This document shows, one piece after another, positions 17,474 through 27,636 of a stretch of DNA of 64,000 bases. This DNA comes from Shewanella basaltis (GTDB lineage Bacteria; Pseudomonadota; Gammaproteobacteria; Enterobacterales; Shewanellaceae), in contig NZ_JAKILA010000002.1 in the NCBI RefSeq assembly GCF_023283885.1, forward strand, positions 248,001 to 312,000, written 5' to 3'. The translations under genes and the position numbers were made by a program. The notes under the pieces were generated by a model. It did no database searches. It was not told the DNA's origin and worked only from the letters and a program-made list of their open reading frames with translations. Each line of letters starts with the position of its first letter. The stretch's first letter is position 1.

Positions 17474-18815
17474 AGCGCATATCTTACTTGTTGAGGATGA
17501 TGCTGATTTACGTGAGGCATTACTTGATACTTTATTGTTGGCTCATTATGAGTGTGTTGATGTTAGCTGTGCAGAAGAAGCCATTATTGCTTTGAAAGCC
17601 AATCAATTTGATTTAGTCATAAGCGACGTGCAAATGGACGGTATTGGCGGCATGGGGTTATTGAGCTATTTACAGCAGCATCAGCCCAAACTTCCTGTGC
17701 TGTTGATGACCGCCTATGCCACGATCAACAGTGCGGTAAGCGCAATGAAACTGGGCGCTGTTGATTACCTTGCTAAGCCTTTTGCGCCTGAGGTGTTATT
17801 AAATCAGGTGTCTCGTTATTTACCCTTGAAGCAAAACCACGATAAGCCTGTGGTTGCCGATGACAAGAGTTTAGCGTTACTGGCACTTGCACAGCGCGTT
17901 GCGGTGTCTGACGCCTCGGTGATGATCATGGGGCCAAGTGGCTCGGGTAAAGAAGTGCTAGCACGCTATATTCATCAACACAGCCAACGAAACGGACAAC
18001 CTTTTATTGCGATTAACTGTGCTGCCATTCCAGAAAACATGCTTGAAGCCACACTCTTTGGTTATGAAAGAGGCGCGTTTACTGGGGCGTATCAAGCATG
18101 CCCTGGTAAATTTGAACAGGCTCAAGGCGGCACCTTATTATTGGATGAAATTTCTGAAATGGAATTAGGCTTGCAAGCTAAACTATTGCGGGTTTTACAA
18201 GAACGTGAAGTCGAGCGCTTAGGCGGCCGTAAAACCATTAAGTTAGATGTACGCGTATTAGCAACCTCTAACCGCGACCTTAAAGCGATGGCAACAGCGG
18301 GCGAGTTTAGAGAAGATTTATATTACCGTATTAATGTTTTTCCACTTACGTGGCCAGCATTGCACCAACGTCCAGCGGATATTTTACCACTCGCACGGCA
18401 CTTATTAGCCAAGCATGCTAAAGCATTGAATATGACAATGGTGCCTAAACTTGATGATGCAGCCACACGGCGTTTACTAACACATCGTTGGCCGGGTAAT
18501 GTTCGTGAACTGGATAACGTTATTCAAAGAGCATTAATTTTACGGGTTAATGATGAGATTGGAGTGAATGATATTATTATTGATTCAGCGGATGTAAATC
18601 TTTTGGCGAATGACAACCTTGATGCCGACAAACCTGCAGATATTGAAGGTTTAGGCGACGAGCTTAAAGCTCAAGAGCATGTGATTATTTTAGAAACCTT
18701 GAATCAATGCCAAGGCAGCCGTAAAAAAGTCGCTGAAAAATTAGGTATTAGCGCGCGTACTTTGCGTTATAAAATGGCCAAAATGCGTGATATGGGTATT
18801 CAACTACCAGCATAA
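17466..18815 (+). CDS. flrC: Flagellar response regulator FlrC (sigma-54 activator)
   Basis: FlrC activates class III operons once phosphorylated by FlrB. The 449-residue protein has a receiver domain (about 1-118) with acidic VEDDADLRE, phospho-site Asp in VISDVQMDG and Lys in AKPFAP; an AAA+ domain (about 135-365) with Walker A GPSGSGKE, an intact GAFTGA loop and GGTLLLDEISEM; and a Fis-type helix-turn-helix at the end (KVAEKLGISARTLRYKMAKM). It overlaps flrB, so the two are translationally coupled. A long hairpin terminator follows. Confidence 0.95.
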   Translation: MAEAHILLVEDDADLREALLDTLLLAHYECVDVSCAEEAIIALKANQFDLVISDVQMDGIGGMGLLSYLQQHQPKLPVLLMTAYATINSAVSAMKLGAVDYLAKPFAPEVLLNQVSRYLPLKQNHDKPVVADDKSLALLALAQRVAVSDASVMIMGPSGSGKEVLARYIHQHSQRNGQPFIAINCAAIPENMLEATLFGYERGAFTGAYQACPGKFEQAQGGTLLLDEISEMELGLQAKLLRVLQEREVERLGGRKTIKLDVRVLATSNRDLKAMATAGEFREDLYYRINVFPLTWPALHQRPADILPLARHLLAKHAKALNMTMVPKLDDAATRRLLTHRWPGNVRELDNVIQRALILRVNDEIGVNDIIIDSADVNLLANDNLDADKPADIEGLGDELKAQEHVIILETLNQCQGSRKKVAEKLGISARTLRYKMAKMRDMGIQLPA

Positions 18816-18843
18816 CGCGCAGTTTATTCAATAAATATTGACT

Positions 18844-18882
18844 AAAACAACTTATCGGCAATGTATGCGATAAGTTGTTTTT
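18844..18882 (+). terminator. Rho-independent terminator after flrC
   Basis: A 14-bp perfect stem (AAAACAACTTATCG / CGATAAGTTGTTTT) with a 10-base loop and a T-run, 28 bp after the flrC stop. Confidence 0.88.
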
Positions 18883-18910
18883 ATTACTGAAATCCTGCTC
18901 TATTTCAATC

Positions 18911-18926
18911 TTGGCATCTATATTGC
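18911..18926 (+). promoter_or_regulatory. Sigma-54 promoter of fliEFGHIJ
   Basis: TTGGCATCTATATTGC keeps GG and GC 10 bases apart and matches TTGGCA and TTGC perfectly. It lies 59 bp before the fliE ATG, right after the flrC terminator. Confidence 0.82.
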
Positions 18927-18984
18927 TTTAACTCCTTATAAGATTATTGTTGTCGTCAAAAAGTCGACGAAAGGGAGTGACATC

Positions 18985-19326
18985 ATGCAGATCAGCGCCA
19001 ATCCATTATTACAAGAAATGCAATCGCTTCGTGGCGAAATCGCCCCTTCTATAGGCTCATCTATTGCTCCTAATTTAACTCAGCAAGTCAACAATACAAC
19101 CGGGGCGGATTTTAGCCAGTTATTGTCACAGGCTGTGGGTACGGTTAATGGCTTACAGCAAACATCGTCGAGCTTAGCTTCACGGTTAGACATGGGCGAC
19201 ACAACTGTGACCTTGTCTGATACCGTTATCGCCCGCGAAAAAGCGGGTGTTGCCTTTGAAGCCACAGTGCAAGTGCGTAATAAGTTAGTTGAAGCGTATA
19301 AAGAAATTATGAGTATGCCTGTTTAG
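18985..19326 (+). CDS. fliE: MS-ring-rod junction protein FliE
   Basis: FliE links the MS-ring to the proximal rod and is an early substrate of the export gate. The 113-residue protein has the typical C-terminal helix with VIAREKAGVAFEATVQVRNKL and ends in EIMSMPV, the family signature. A strong ribosome site AAGGGAG precedes the ATG. It is the first gene of the fliEFGHIJ operon behind a sigma-54 promoter; fliF follows after 60 bp. Confidence 0.95.
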   Translation: MQISANPLLQEMQSLRGEIAPSIGSSIAPNLTQQVNNTTGADFSQLLSQAVGTVNGLQQTSSSLASRLDMGDTTVTLSDTVIAREKAGVAFEATVQVRNKLVEAYKEIMSMPV

Positions 19327-19386
19327 TCGCTTTCGTTTTAAGCGCTAGGTAATTTTTCCACATCAGACATATAGCAGGTACATATT

Positions 19387-21078
19387 GTGAGCACAGACGT
19401 AATGGTAGGTTCAGATTCAACAATTGACGCCGGTGTCCAGCAAGAGAACAAGTCTGGGCTAATGAGCGGCGTTGGCGGTGCTGACATGATGCGCCAGGTG
19501 ATCATGATTTTGGCTCTAGCAGTCTGCCTTGCATTGGCTGTGTTTGTCATGATGTGGGCGCAAGAGCCTGAATATCGTCCATTGGGCAAAATGGAAACGG
19601 CTGAAATGATCCAGGTACTGGATGTACTGGATAAAAACCAAATTGATTATCAAATCAATGTTGATGTGGTTAAAGTCCCTGAAGACAAATATCAAGATGT
19701 CAAATTACTGCTAAGCCGTGCCGGCATTGAAAGTAGCACTCAAACGAATGATTATTTAAGCCAAGACAGTGGTTTTGGTGTTAGCCAACGCATGGAGCAA
19801 GCACGTTTAAAGCATAGCCAAGAATTAAACCTCGCCCGTGCCATTGAAGAGCTCAAAAGTATTAGCCGTGCTAAAGTGATTTTAGCCCTGCCAAAAGAAA
19901 ATGTGTTTGCGCGCAATGCATCAAAACCCAGTGCCACAGTAGTAGTAAGCGTGCGCCGTGGTGGATTAGGTCAAGAAGAAATTGACGCAATAGTTGATAT
20001 TGTTGGTTCTGCAGTGCAAGGTCTTGAGCCCTCACGAGTGACCGTAACCGACTCAAACGGCCGTTTATTAAATTCAGGTAGCCAAGATGGCACATCTGCA
20101 AGAGCACGCCGCGAATTAGAACTTGTGCAACAAAAAGAAGCTGAATACCGTCGTAAAATTGAAGCGATTTTAATGCCGATTCTTGGGCCTGAAAACTTTA
20201 CCTCGCAAGTTGATGTCAACATGGATTTTACCGCGGTAGAGCAAACGGCTAAACGCTTTTCGCCTGACTTACCCGCTATTCGTAGTGAAATGACAATAGA
20301 GCGTAATTCATCGGGTCAAAGTTCTGGCGGTATTCCTGGCGCATTAAGTAACCAACCGCCAATGGAATCAGATATACCTGAAGTGGCGGGTGAGGCAAGT
20401 ACGTCAACTATTTCGGGTGATATGTCTAAAGAAGCGACTCGAAACTACGAGTTAGACACCACCATTAGTCATACTCGTCAGCAAATTGGTGTGGTTCGTC
20501 GTGTTAGTGTCTCGGTGGCGATAGACTTTAAACCGGGGCAGGTTGATGAGAATGGCCAAGTGTCGCGTGTACCACGCACAGAAGAAGAGTTAACCAATAT
20601 ACGTCGTTTACTTGAGGGGGCTGTGGGATTTAGTACTCAACGTGGTGATGCGCTTGAAGTGGTTACTGTGCCATTTATGGACCAATTAATTGAAGAGTTA
20701 CCCGAGCCTGACATGTGGGAGCAACCTTGGTTTTGGCGTGCGATCCGATTGGGCCTTGGTGCATTGCTTATTTTAGTGTTGTTTTTAGCTGTGGTTCGCC
20801 CGATGCTGAAAAAACTGACAAATCCACAAGGCACCGACATGCCAGCAGATACTCGTCCTGGTCATGAGTTAGCCGAAATCGAAGATCAATATGCCGCAGA
20901 CACGCTCGGAATGCTCAACACCAAAGAGGCGGAGTATAGTTATGCAGATGATGGTTCAATTCAAATACCTAATTTGCATAAAGATGATGATATGATTAAA
21001 GCAATTAGAGCACTCGTGGCCAATGAGCCTGAGCTTTCCACTCAAGTAGTTAAGAATTGGTTACAAGACAATGGCTAA
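19387..21078 (+). CDS. fliF: Flagellar MS-ring protein FliF
   Basis: FliF forms the MS-ring in the inner membrane, the platform for the rotor and export apparatus. The 563-residue protein has two membrane helices (about residues 37-57 and 448-470) flanking a large periplasmic region with the YscJ/FliF domain (for example ARLKHSQELNLARAIEEL). The C-terminus, ending VVKNWLQDNG, is the FliG-binding tail. Translation starts at GTG 19387, preceded by AGCAGGT; no in-frame ATG gives a better site. The end overlaps fliG by 8 bases, which supports coupled synthesis of the two partner proteins. Confidence 0.95.
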   Translation: MSTDVMVGSDSTIDAGVQQENKSGLMSGVGGADMMRQVIMILALAVCLALAVFVMMWAQEPEYRPLGKMETAEMIQVLDVLDKNQIDYQINVDVVKVPEDKYQDVKLLLSRAGIESSTQTNDYLSQDSGFGVSQRMEQARLKHSQELNLARAIEELKSISRAKVILALPKENVFARNASKPSATVVVSVRRGGLGQEEIDAIVDIVGSAVQGLEPSRVTVTDSNGRLLNSGSQDGTSARARRELELVQQKEAEYRRKIEAILMPILGPENFTSQVDVNMDFTAVEQTAKRFSPDLPAIRSEMTIERNSSGQSSGGIPGALSNQPPMESDIPEVAGEASTSTISGDMSKEATRNYELDTTISHTRQQIGVVRRVSVSVAIDFKPGQVDENGQVSRVPRTEEELTNIRRLLEGAVGFSTQRGDALEVVTVPFMDQLIEELPEPDMWEQPWFWRAIRLGLGALLILVLFLAVVRPMLKKLTNPQGTDMPADTRPGHELAEIEDQYAADTLGMLNTKEAEYSYADDGSIQIPNLHKDDDMIKAIRALVANEPELSTQVVKNWLQDNG

Positions 21079-22117
21079 TGAAAAAGACAAAGAAAAGGCA
21101 AAACCTGTTGCATTTGACCCCGAGTCTCTGACGGGTGTTGAGAAAACGGCGATTTTGCTACTGAGTTTAAGCGAGGCAGATGCCGCATCGATTTTAAAAC
21201 ACCTAGAGCCCAAGCAGGTGCAAAAAGTCGGTATGGCGATGGCCGCAATGGATGACTTTGGCCAAGAAAAAGTCATTGGTGTTCACAAATTATTCTTAGA
21301 CGACATTCAAAAGTTTTCTTCCATTGGCTTTAACAGCGAAGAGTTTGTTCGTAAAGCACTAACGGCAGCATTAGGTGAAGATAAAGCCGGTAATTTGATT
21401 GAACAAATCATCATGGGTAGCGGTGCTAAAGGCCTTGATTCGTTAAAGTGGATGGATGCTCGTCAGGTTGCGACGATTATTCAAAATGAACATCCACAAA
21501 TCCAAACGATTGTGTTGTCCTACCTTGAGCCCGATCAAGCTGCTGAGATTTTTAGCCAGTTCCCAGAAAATACCCGTTTAGATTTAATGATGCGTATTGC
21601 TAACCTTGAAGAAGTTCAACCAGCTGCATTACAAGAGTTGAACGACATCATGGAGAAACAGTTTGCTGGCCAAGGTGGTGCGCAGGCCGCGAAAATGGGC
21701 GGCTTAAAAGCAGCGGCAAACATCATGAACTACCTTGATACTGGCATTGAAAGTCAGATCATGGAAACCATGCGTGAGTCTGATGAAGAAATGGCGCAGC
21801 AAATTCAAGATATGATGTTCGTGTTCGAAAACCTTATCGATGTTGACGATCGAGGAATTCAAGCCTTGTTACGTGAAGTACAGCAAGATATTCTAATGAA
21901 AGCACTAAAAGGTGCAGATGAAGCATTAAAAGAGAAAATCTTGGGCAATATGTCTAAACGTGCCGCTGAATTATTGCGCGACGATCTTGAGGCTATGGGG
22001 CCAATTCGTATTAGTGAAGTGGAAGTGGCCCAAAAAGAAATTCTGTCTATAGCTCGTCGTTTAAGCGACAGTGGCGAAATTATGCTTGGCGGTGGTGGTG
22101 GCGACGAGTTTTTATAA
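21071..22117 (+). CDS. fliG: Flagellar motor switch protein FliG
   Basis: FliG is the rotor protein that takes torque from the stators and couples it to the MS-ring. The 348-residue product has the FliF-binding N-terminal domain (GVEKTAILLLSLSEADAAS), the middle domain with the EHPQIQTIVLSYL motif (the EHPQ motif binds FliM), and the C-terminal torque helix DDRGIQALLREVQQDILMKA. Length is standard. It overlaps fliF by 8 bases and is followed by fliH after about 80 bp. Confidence 0.96.
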   Translation: MANEKDKEKAKPVAFDPESLTGVEKTAILLLSLSEADAASILKHLEPKQVQKVGMAMAAMDDFGQEKVIGVHKLFLDDIQKFSSIGFNSEEFVRKALTAALGEDKAGNLIEQIIMGSGAKGLDSLKWMDARQVATIIQNEHPQIQTIVLSYLEPDQAAEIFSQFPENTRLDLMMRIANLEEVQPAALQELNDIMEKQFAGQGGAQAAKMGGLKAAANIMNYLDTGIESQIMETMRESDEEMAQQIQDMMFVFENLIDVDDRGIQALLREVQQDILMKALKGADEALKEKILGNMSKRAAELLRDDLEAMGPIRISEVEVAQKEILSIARRLSDSGEIMLGGGGGDEFL

Positions 22118-22196
22118 TCCTTGTGTCGCGGTATAGCATCATTTGTTTGCCGCTACTCCCGATAGCTAATTAATTAAACATTACAAGTGATTGAAT

Positions 22197-23225
22197 ATGT
22201 CTGAATCAAAATCGTCTAAAAATGTCCTCAGTGTCGATGATGAAGTTGAATTCAGTCATTGGCAGTTGCCAGATATTACTCGAGATAAAAGCCAAGAGCC
22301 CTCGAATATGTTTGGTAAATCACCTCAACCCTATGAGTCAAAAAACGCGGCTGCCGAAAAATCAATGGCACCACCCACCATGGCACAAATTGAAGATATT
22401 CGTGCGGCGGCAGAGCAAGAAGGGTTTGAACAAGGCAAGCAAGAAGGTTATCAACAAGGTTTAGAACAGGGGCGCTTAGAAGGCTTAGAGCAAGGCCACC
22501 GTGAGGGATTTACACAAGGCGAGCAACAGGGGCTAGAGGCGGGACAGGTTGCTGTTAATCAGTTGACTGAGCAATTATCACAACTTATATCTCAGTTTGA
22601 ACATCCTTTGTCTGTGTTAGACACTGAAATAGAATCACAATTACTGGCAATGACAATTAGCTTAGCTAAGTCAGTTATTGGCCATGAGTTAAAAACTCAC
22701 CCAGAGCATATTTTGTCAGCTCTTCGTCAAGGGGTTGACGCCCTGCCGTTAAAAGAACAACGGGTTAAGTTGCGTTTAAACCAACATGATGCCGATATAG
22801 TGACGAAAAGTTACCCACCTGAGCAACTTGAACAACATCAATGGAAAATTGAAATCGACCCCATGTTATCTAACGGTGATTGCATTATCGAAAGCGTACG
22901 CTCATCGGTTGATTTGCGGGTTGAGCAACGTATCGAACAAGTATTTAATCAGTTAGAAGAACAAGCCAATCAATTAGATAAAAACGCTCAACAACTTAAG
23001 TCGACAACGCCGAATTATCAGTCTTTAGAGGTCGACGACTTGGCCTCGTATGATCAGCCATCCGCTGATCTGACTGACGATACGCAAGAGCCTGTTGACG
23101 GTAGCGATTCTGATGTTGCACCACAAAGCCAACAAGCTAATTTATCACCGCCAGAGATGGCTGATGAACAACCTAGTCAAGAAGCATCTGTTAAGCCCGA
23201 TGATATGATTAAGGATAACGGATGA
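22197..23225 (+). CDS. fliH: Flagellar export apparatus protein FliH
   Basis: FliH holds the export ATPase FliI and docks it at the C-ring. The N-terminal part has the hallmark Gly-x-x-x-Gly repeats (residues about 65-120: [24 protein letters not shown]), forming a helix dimer, followed by the conserved V-ATPase E-subunit-like domain (about 130-255). The last 85 residues are acidic and low-complexity (Gln/Ser/Asp-rich), an extension that makes it longer (342 residues) than enteric FliH (about 235). ATG 22197 is chosen over an in-frame TTG two codons upstream. It overlaps fliI by 4 bases. Confidence 0.92.
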   Translation: MSESKSSKNVLSVDDEVEFSHWQLPDITRDKSQEPSNMFGKSPQPYESKNAAAEKSMAPPTMAQIEDIRAAAEQEGFEQGKQEGYQQGLEQGRLEGLEQGHREGFTQGEQQGLEAGQVAVNQLTEQLSQLISQFEHPLSVLDTEIESQLLAMTISLAKSVIGHELKTHPEHILSALRQGVDALPLKEQRVKLRLNQHDADIVTKSYPPEQLEQHQWKIEIDPMLSNGDCIIESVRSSVDLRVEQRIEQVFNQLEEQANQLDKNAQQLKSTTPNYQSLEVDDLASYDQPSADLTDDTQEPVDGSDSDVAPQSQQANLSPPEMADEQPSQEASVKPDDMIKDNG

Positions 23226-24562
23226 ACCAACGCCAACAGCAACTGCGAGATAAACTGATTGTTCACCATAAAAAAGTGTTACCAATGCGCCCGGTAGCCA
23301 GTGGCCAATTGGTTAGGGTTGTTGGGTTAACACTTGAAGCAACAGGGTGTCGTGCGCCAGTGGGCAGTTTATGTTCAATTGAAACCATGGCAGGTGAATT
23401 AGTTGCAGAGGTGGTTGGTTTTGACGACAAGTTACTGTATCTAATGCCGATTGAAGAGCTGAGAGGCGTTTTACCTGGTGCGCGAGTCAAACCGTTAGGT
23501 GAACAGTCAAGTCTACACGTTGGCTTATCATTACTCGGTCGGGTGCTTGACGGCAGTGGCGCGCCATTAGATGGATTAGGGCCTTTAAATACCGATCAAC
23601 AAGCCGCTCGTCACGGACCGAATATTAATCCGTTATCACGCAGAGCAATTACTGAGCCGTTAGATGTCGGCGTCAGAGCCATTAACTCCATGCTCACCGT
23701 TGGTAAAGGTCAGCGCATGGGGTTGTTTGCTGGCTCTGGTGTGGGTAAAAGTGTCCTTCTTGGCATGATGACCCGTGGCTCAACTGCAGACATTATTGTT
23801 GTTGGCTTGGTTGGCGAACGTGGCCGTGAGGTTAAAGAGTTTATCGAAGAAATTTTAGGTGAGGAAGGCCGAGCACGTTCAGTCGTAGTTGCTGCTCCAG
23901 CAGATACATCACCATTAATGCGTTTACGCGCCTGTGAAACATCGACACGAATTGCCGAGTACTTTCGTGATTTAGGCTACGATGTGTTGTTGCTTATGGA
24001 CAGCTTAACCCGTTATGCCCAAGCTCAGCGTGAAGTTGCCTTAGCCGTTGGTGAACCGCCAGCCACCAAAGGGTATCCGCCCTCAGTATTTGCCAAATTG
24101 CCGCGCTTAGTTGAGCGCGCAGGAAATGGCGGCCCAGGGCAAGGGTCAATTACCGCGTTTTATACCGTATTAACCGAAGGTGATGATCAGCAAGATCCCA
24201 TTGCCGATGCGTCGCGCGCGATTTTAGACGGTCACGTGGTGTTATCGCGTCAACTGGCTGACTCTGGACATTACCCAGCAATTGATGTCGAAGCCTCTAT
24301 TAGCCGTGTGGCGCCCATGGTGATCAGTGCTGAGCATTTAGAAGCAATGCGTCGAGTAAAACAAATGTATGCGTTATATCAACAAAATCGAGATTTAATT
24401 TCGATAGGTGCTTACTCACAAGGTAGCGATCCGCGAATTGATAATGCTATTCGCCTACAACCAGCCATGAACGCTTTTTTGCGGCAGGGGTTTAAAGATG
24501 CGGTGAGTTTTGACGACAGTAAACTAATGCTCTCTCAAATTGCTGCTCAGTGCCAAGGCTAA
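23222..24562 (+). CDS. fliI: Flagellum-specific ATPase FliI
   Basis: FliI is the hexameric ATPase of the flagellar type III secretion system. The 446-residue protein carries Walker [12 protein letters not shown], the Walker B region [17 protein letters not shown] and the signature [18 protein letters not shown], all typical of F1-beta-like type III ATPases. The N-terminal beta-barrel region (about 20-95) binds FliH. The start overlaps the fliH stop (ATGA arrangement), so translation is coupled. fliJ follows after 3 bp. Confidence 0.97.
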   Translation: MNQRQQQLRDKLIVHHKKVLPMRPVASGQLVRVVGLTLEATGCRAPVGSLCSIETMAGELVAEVVGFDDKLLYLMPIEELRGVLPGARVKPLGEQSSLHVGLSLLGRVLDGSGAPLDGLGPLNTDQQAARHGPNINPLSRRAITEPLDVGVRAINSMLTVGKGQRMGLFAGSGVGKSVLLGMMTRGSTADIIVVGLVGERGREVKEFIEEILGEEGRARSVVVAAPADTSPLMRLRACETSTRIAEYFRDLGYDVLLLMDSLTRYAQAQREVALAVGEPPATKGYPPSVFAKLPRLVERAGNGGPGQGSITAFYTVLTEGDDQQDPIADASRAILDGHVVLSRQLADSGHYPAIDVEASISRVAPMVISAEHLEAMRRVKQMYALYQQNRDLISIGAYSQGSDPRIDNAIRLQPAMNAFLRQGFKDAVSFDDSKLMLSQIAAQCQG

Positions 24563-24565
24563 CCC

Positions 24566-25012
24566 ATGGCCAAAACAGATCCTTTAGTTACAGTACTTAA
24601 ATTAGCCGTTACCGCTGAAGAGAAAGCGGCATTGCAATTAAAAGCTGCTCAGTTTGAACGCCAAAAGCGCCAAGGCCAGCTAGATGCGCTTAATAACTAC
24701 CGTTTAGATTATATGAAGCAAATGGAAAGCCATACCGGTAGCACTTTACGTGCAAATCAATATCATCAATTTCACCAATTTATTAAGCAAGTTGATCAAG
24801 CCATTCATCAGCAGGTTGCAGCTGTAGGAGATAGTGAGAAGCAAGTTGGCTATCGACAACAGCATTGGCAAGAAACCCAACAAAAACGTAAAGCAGTTGA
24901 AATGCTGTTAGCCAAGAAAGCAGATAAAGCCCTTATTGCGGAATTGAAACGCGAACAAAAAATGTCAGACGAATTTGCAATGCAACAATATTTTCGCCAA
25001 CAAAGAAAGTAA
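24566..25012 (+). CDS. fliJ: Flagellar export protein FliJ
   Basis: FliJ is the coiled-coil stalk that fits in the FliI ring and connects it to FlhA. The 148-residue product is almost wholly charged helix (VTAEEKAALQLKAAQFERQK, QWQETQQKRK-like segments) without signal or membrane segment, as expected. It starts 3 bp after fliI. It is the last gene of the fliEFGHIJ unit; 268 bp with a sigma-54 promoter separate it from fliK. Confidence 0.93.
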   Translation: MAKTDPLVTVLKLAVTAEEKAALQLKAAQFERQKRQGQLDALNNYRLDYMKQMESHTGSTLRANQYHQFHQFIKQVDQAIHQQVAAVGDSEKQVGYRQQHWQETQQKRKAVEMLLAKKADKALIAELKREQKMSDEFAMQQYFRQQRK

Positions 25013-25083
25013 TACTGCCCCTTTGTGTTTTATCAGTGTCATCACCTCTGCGTTAGTCTGTCATTATGTGGTATTTGCGCATG

Positions 25084-25099
25084 TGGCATTTAAATTGCT
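25084..25099 (+). promoter_or_regulatory. Sigma-54 promoter of the fliK-flhB operon
   Basis: TGGCATTTAAATTGCT: GG and GC are 10 bases apart, with good TGGCA and TTGCT boxes. It lies about 185 bp before the fliK ATG, so a leader of about 170 nt is predicted. Confidence 0.7.
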
Positions 25100-25280
25100 T
25101 AATAGTCTTTATTAAAAAATAAAACGTCAGTGAAGTGACAGTATTTAACGTATAAACACTGTTGATGTTAAGCAATGATAGACAAAACGCTATGCATAGC
25201 GAACAAAAGTATGCACTTGATAATGGCCTATCAACTGATGATATAACCCCAAACTTGATATGATTTAAGTGGAGTCGATT

Positions 25281-26984
25281 ATGCAGCAGATGAGCAATAT
25301 TTTACTTGGCGTTGGCAATAAGTCAGCTGATGCCAGTTTAAAGAATAATATGCAAGATGTTGAAAATACATCATTCTTATCTGCTTTTAACCAGGCTAGT
25401 GAGCGAAGTTTAGTTGTTAAAACACCCCCTAACAATCTTGACGCTACGCAAGTTGAACCTCCTATTGTTGATGAGAGTTTAGATAATGAACTCAGCATGA
25501 ACGAAGAGGTTGGAGCAACAGAAACAAGCGATGCTGATATGATTTTTGCTCAACTTAACATGGCAGACTCATTGGGTAAGCGTCGTCCACATGACGGAAA
25601 TCAATTGCCGCTTATTGATAAACATGCCACTTATACAGATAGAAGCCTGACACTCGAACCCATCGAAAATAGTGTAGACGAGGTTAGCGTCGAATTAACC
25701 GGTGTTGATTTTGAGTCAATAGATCTTGAGTCTATTGGTATACAATCAACGAGTGCACAGCTTTTTGAAACCACTACAGCGTCAGTTAAAGACGAGTTTG
25801 CAACTGACGTTGATACCTTGGGAGTTAATCAAGCTAATACAGTCTTTACTGATGTTATCCAATTTGACACTCAACTAACATCTAAAGCGGCAATTGCACA
25901 GCTTAACCCCGAACAATTAGCCCGTTTAATGGCATTTAGTGAGCTTTCTGCACAAGAGTTACAGGCGTTAGACAGTCAAGAGTTAAATGAGCTTGTCATC
26001 GATTTTAATTTACAAGTACCTGCCGTAGATGAGTCAATTCTCGCGATGGCTGAACTTGAAAATGATGCGATCAGTGATGATGTCATTAATATCCTTAATC
26101 CTGAGCAACAAAACGAAATCGATAATGCATTGGCGGCAAGTATGATGGGGCAGCCTAATGTCAGCCAGATTAATAGCGTCACAAGCACTTTTGTTAAGTC
26201 ACAACCCATGATTGATGAGTCTGTTCAATCTACTGTTGGGCAGACAACATCTTGGTCGATAGATCCCAAAAATGTACTTGGTGACAAAACACGTGTTGAT
26301 GGCAACATTCAATCAAGCGCTTATGATGTGACAATATTAAAACAAGCTGAGATGTCAGTCGTATTAGAGACTGCCGCAACTAAGCGAGTGGTTGATTTTT
26401 CAGCCAATATTGCGCCTACTGATGGTGTTTTTGAGATGGTCGGTGATGGCGGTGACGTTGACAGTCAAGTTTTACAAAATCAAAGCAGTTTTACTCCTGT
26501 GCATAAAAGTGAAGTACCTCAGTTTCAATTGTCGTTAAGACCGCAAGCCGATGCGACTAATCAGATGCAGGAGATGATCCAGAAGTTTTCTCCGGTGATG
26601 AAACAGCAATTAATTACTATGGTCAGTAATGGTATTCAGCAGGCAGAGATCCGTCTTGACCCTCCAGAACTTGGACACTTGACGGTGAAAATACAAATTC
26701 AAGGCGATCAAACTCAGGTGCAATTTCATGTTGCGCAGTCGCAAACCCGCGAACTTGTAGAGCAGGCAATACCTCGTTTACGTGACATGTTGGCCAGTGA
26801 AGGCTTACAACTAACTGATAGTCAGGTATCGCAAGGTGGTAGCGGACGTGAACAACAACAAGGGCAATCAGAACAGCAAGGCCAAACCGCAGAGTCTCAG
26901 TTGGACGAAATATCAGCACAAGATGCAAACTTGATGACAAATACATCAAGGAGTTTACATTCTGCTATAGATTATTATGCTTAA
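25281..26984 (+). CDS. fliK: Hook-length control protein FliK
   Basis: FliK measures hook length and switches export from hook to filament proteins. The 567-residue protein is acidic and poorly conserved over the first 400 residues; the conserved Flg_hook domain lies at about 430-530, with MVSNGIQQAEIRLDPPELG and HVAQSQTRELVEQAIPRLRD. A Gln/Gly/Glu-rich tail follows. ATG 25281 is chosen because GGAG lies 6 bp upstream; the in-frame GTG at 25269 would overlap it. It heads the fliKLMNOPQR-flhB operon. Confidence 0.9.
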   Translation: MQQMSNILLGVGNKSADASLKNNMQDVENTSFLSAFNQASERSLVVKTPPNNLDATQVEPPIVDESLDNELSMNEEVGATETSDADMIFAQLNMADSLGKRRPHDGNQLPLIDKHATYTDRSLTLEPIENSVDEVSVELTGVDFESIDLESIGIQSTSAQLFETTTASVKDEFATDVDTLGVNQANTVFTDVIQFDTQLTSKAAIAQLNPEQLARLMAFSELSAQELQALDSQELNELVIDFNLQVPAVDESILAMAELENDAISDDVINILNPEQQNEIDNALAASMMGQPNVSQINSVTSTFVKSQPMIDESVQSTVGQTTSWSIDPKNVLGDKTRVDGNIQSSAYDVTILKQAEMSVVLETAATKRVVDFSANIAPTDGVFEMVGDGGDVDSQVLQNQSSFTPVHKSEVPQFQLSLRPQADATNQMQEMIQKFSPVMKQQLITMVSNGIQQAEIRLDPPELGHLTVKIQIQGDQTQVQFHVAQSQTRELVEQAIPRLRDMLASEGLQLTDSQVSQGGSGREQQQGQSEQQGQTAESQLDEISAQDANLMTNTSRSLHSAIDYYA

Positions 26985-27082
26985 GCAGGTAACCTATATA
27001 CATACAAATAAAATGACTTATTAATAACAACTGGTTATTGAGCTCGTCATCATGTTAGTCACATTGTTGATTGGGAACCATT

Positions 27083-27607
27083 ATGGCAGAACAAGAATTA
27101 GAGTTAGAAGATAGCGCAGCAGGCGGAAAAAAGAAGAATAAACTAGTGCTATTTGGTGGTATTGGCCTGGTCGTTATTTTATTAGGTGCTGGTGGGGCAT
27201 GGTTTTTTATGGGATCAGATGATCCGGCTCCAGTCGCAGAGGCTGCTAATGCGCCAGCATCACAAGCCAGTGCGCCAGCGGTTGTCGCACAGGCGGACTA
27301 TGTTGGCATGCCAAGGCCTTTTTTGTTCAACTTACCGGGTGTTGATCGTGCTCGTTTAGTTGAAATTAAAGTGCAATTAATGGTGCGCGGTGAAGATGAC
27401 AGTATTTTAACCAAAAAGCATATCCCTTTGATTGAAGACGCACTGTTAACCACGTTTAGCGGAGCTGATGTGCAAAAGCTCAGCACCCAAGCCGGTAAAG
27501 ATGAGCTTCGTCAATTAGCATTACTTAATGTGCAAAATACACTGCAACCAATAACAGGTAAAAAAGTGGTCGAAAAAGTCCTGTTTACTGGTTTTGTAAT
27601 GCAATAA
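27083..27607 (+). CDS. fliL: Flagellar basal body-associated protein FliL
   Basis: FliL surrounds the stator units and supports torque at high load. The 174-residue protein has a short acidic cytoplasmic start (MAEQELELED), one membrane helix (about residues 20-42, LVLFGGIGLVVILLGAGGAW) and a periplasmic FliL domain with the end VEKVLFTGFVMQ typical of the family. ATG 27083 is preferred over an in-frame TTG four codons upstream. It lies 98 bp after fliK; a small AATAAC/GTTATT hairpin is in the gap. Confidence 0.93.
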   Translation: MAEQELELEDSAAGGKKKNKLVLFGGIGLVVILLGAGGAWFFMGSDDPAPVAEAANAPASQASAPAVVAQADYVGMPRPFLFNLPGVDRARLVEIKVQLMVRGEDDSILTKKHIPLIEDALLTTFSGADVQKLSTQAGKDELRQLALLNVQNTLQPITGKKVVEKVLFTGFVMQ

Positions 27608-27636
27608 CCAAATGCATTAATTGCTAAGGCTACAAT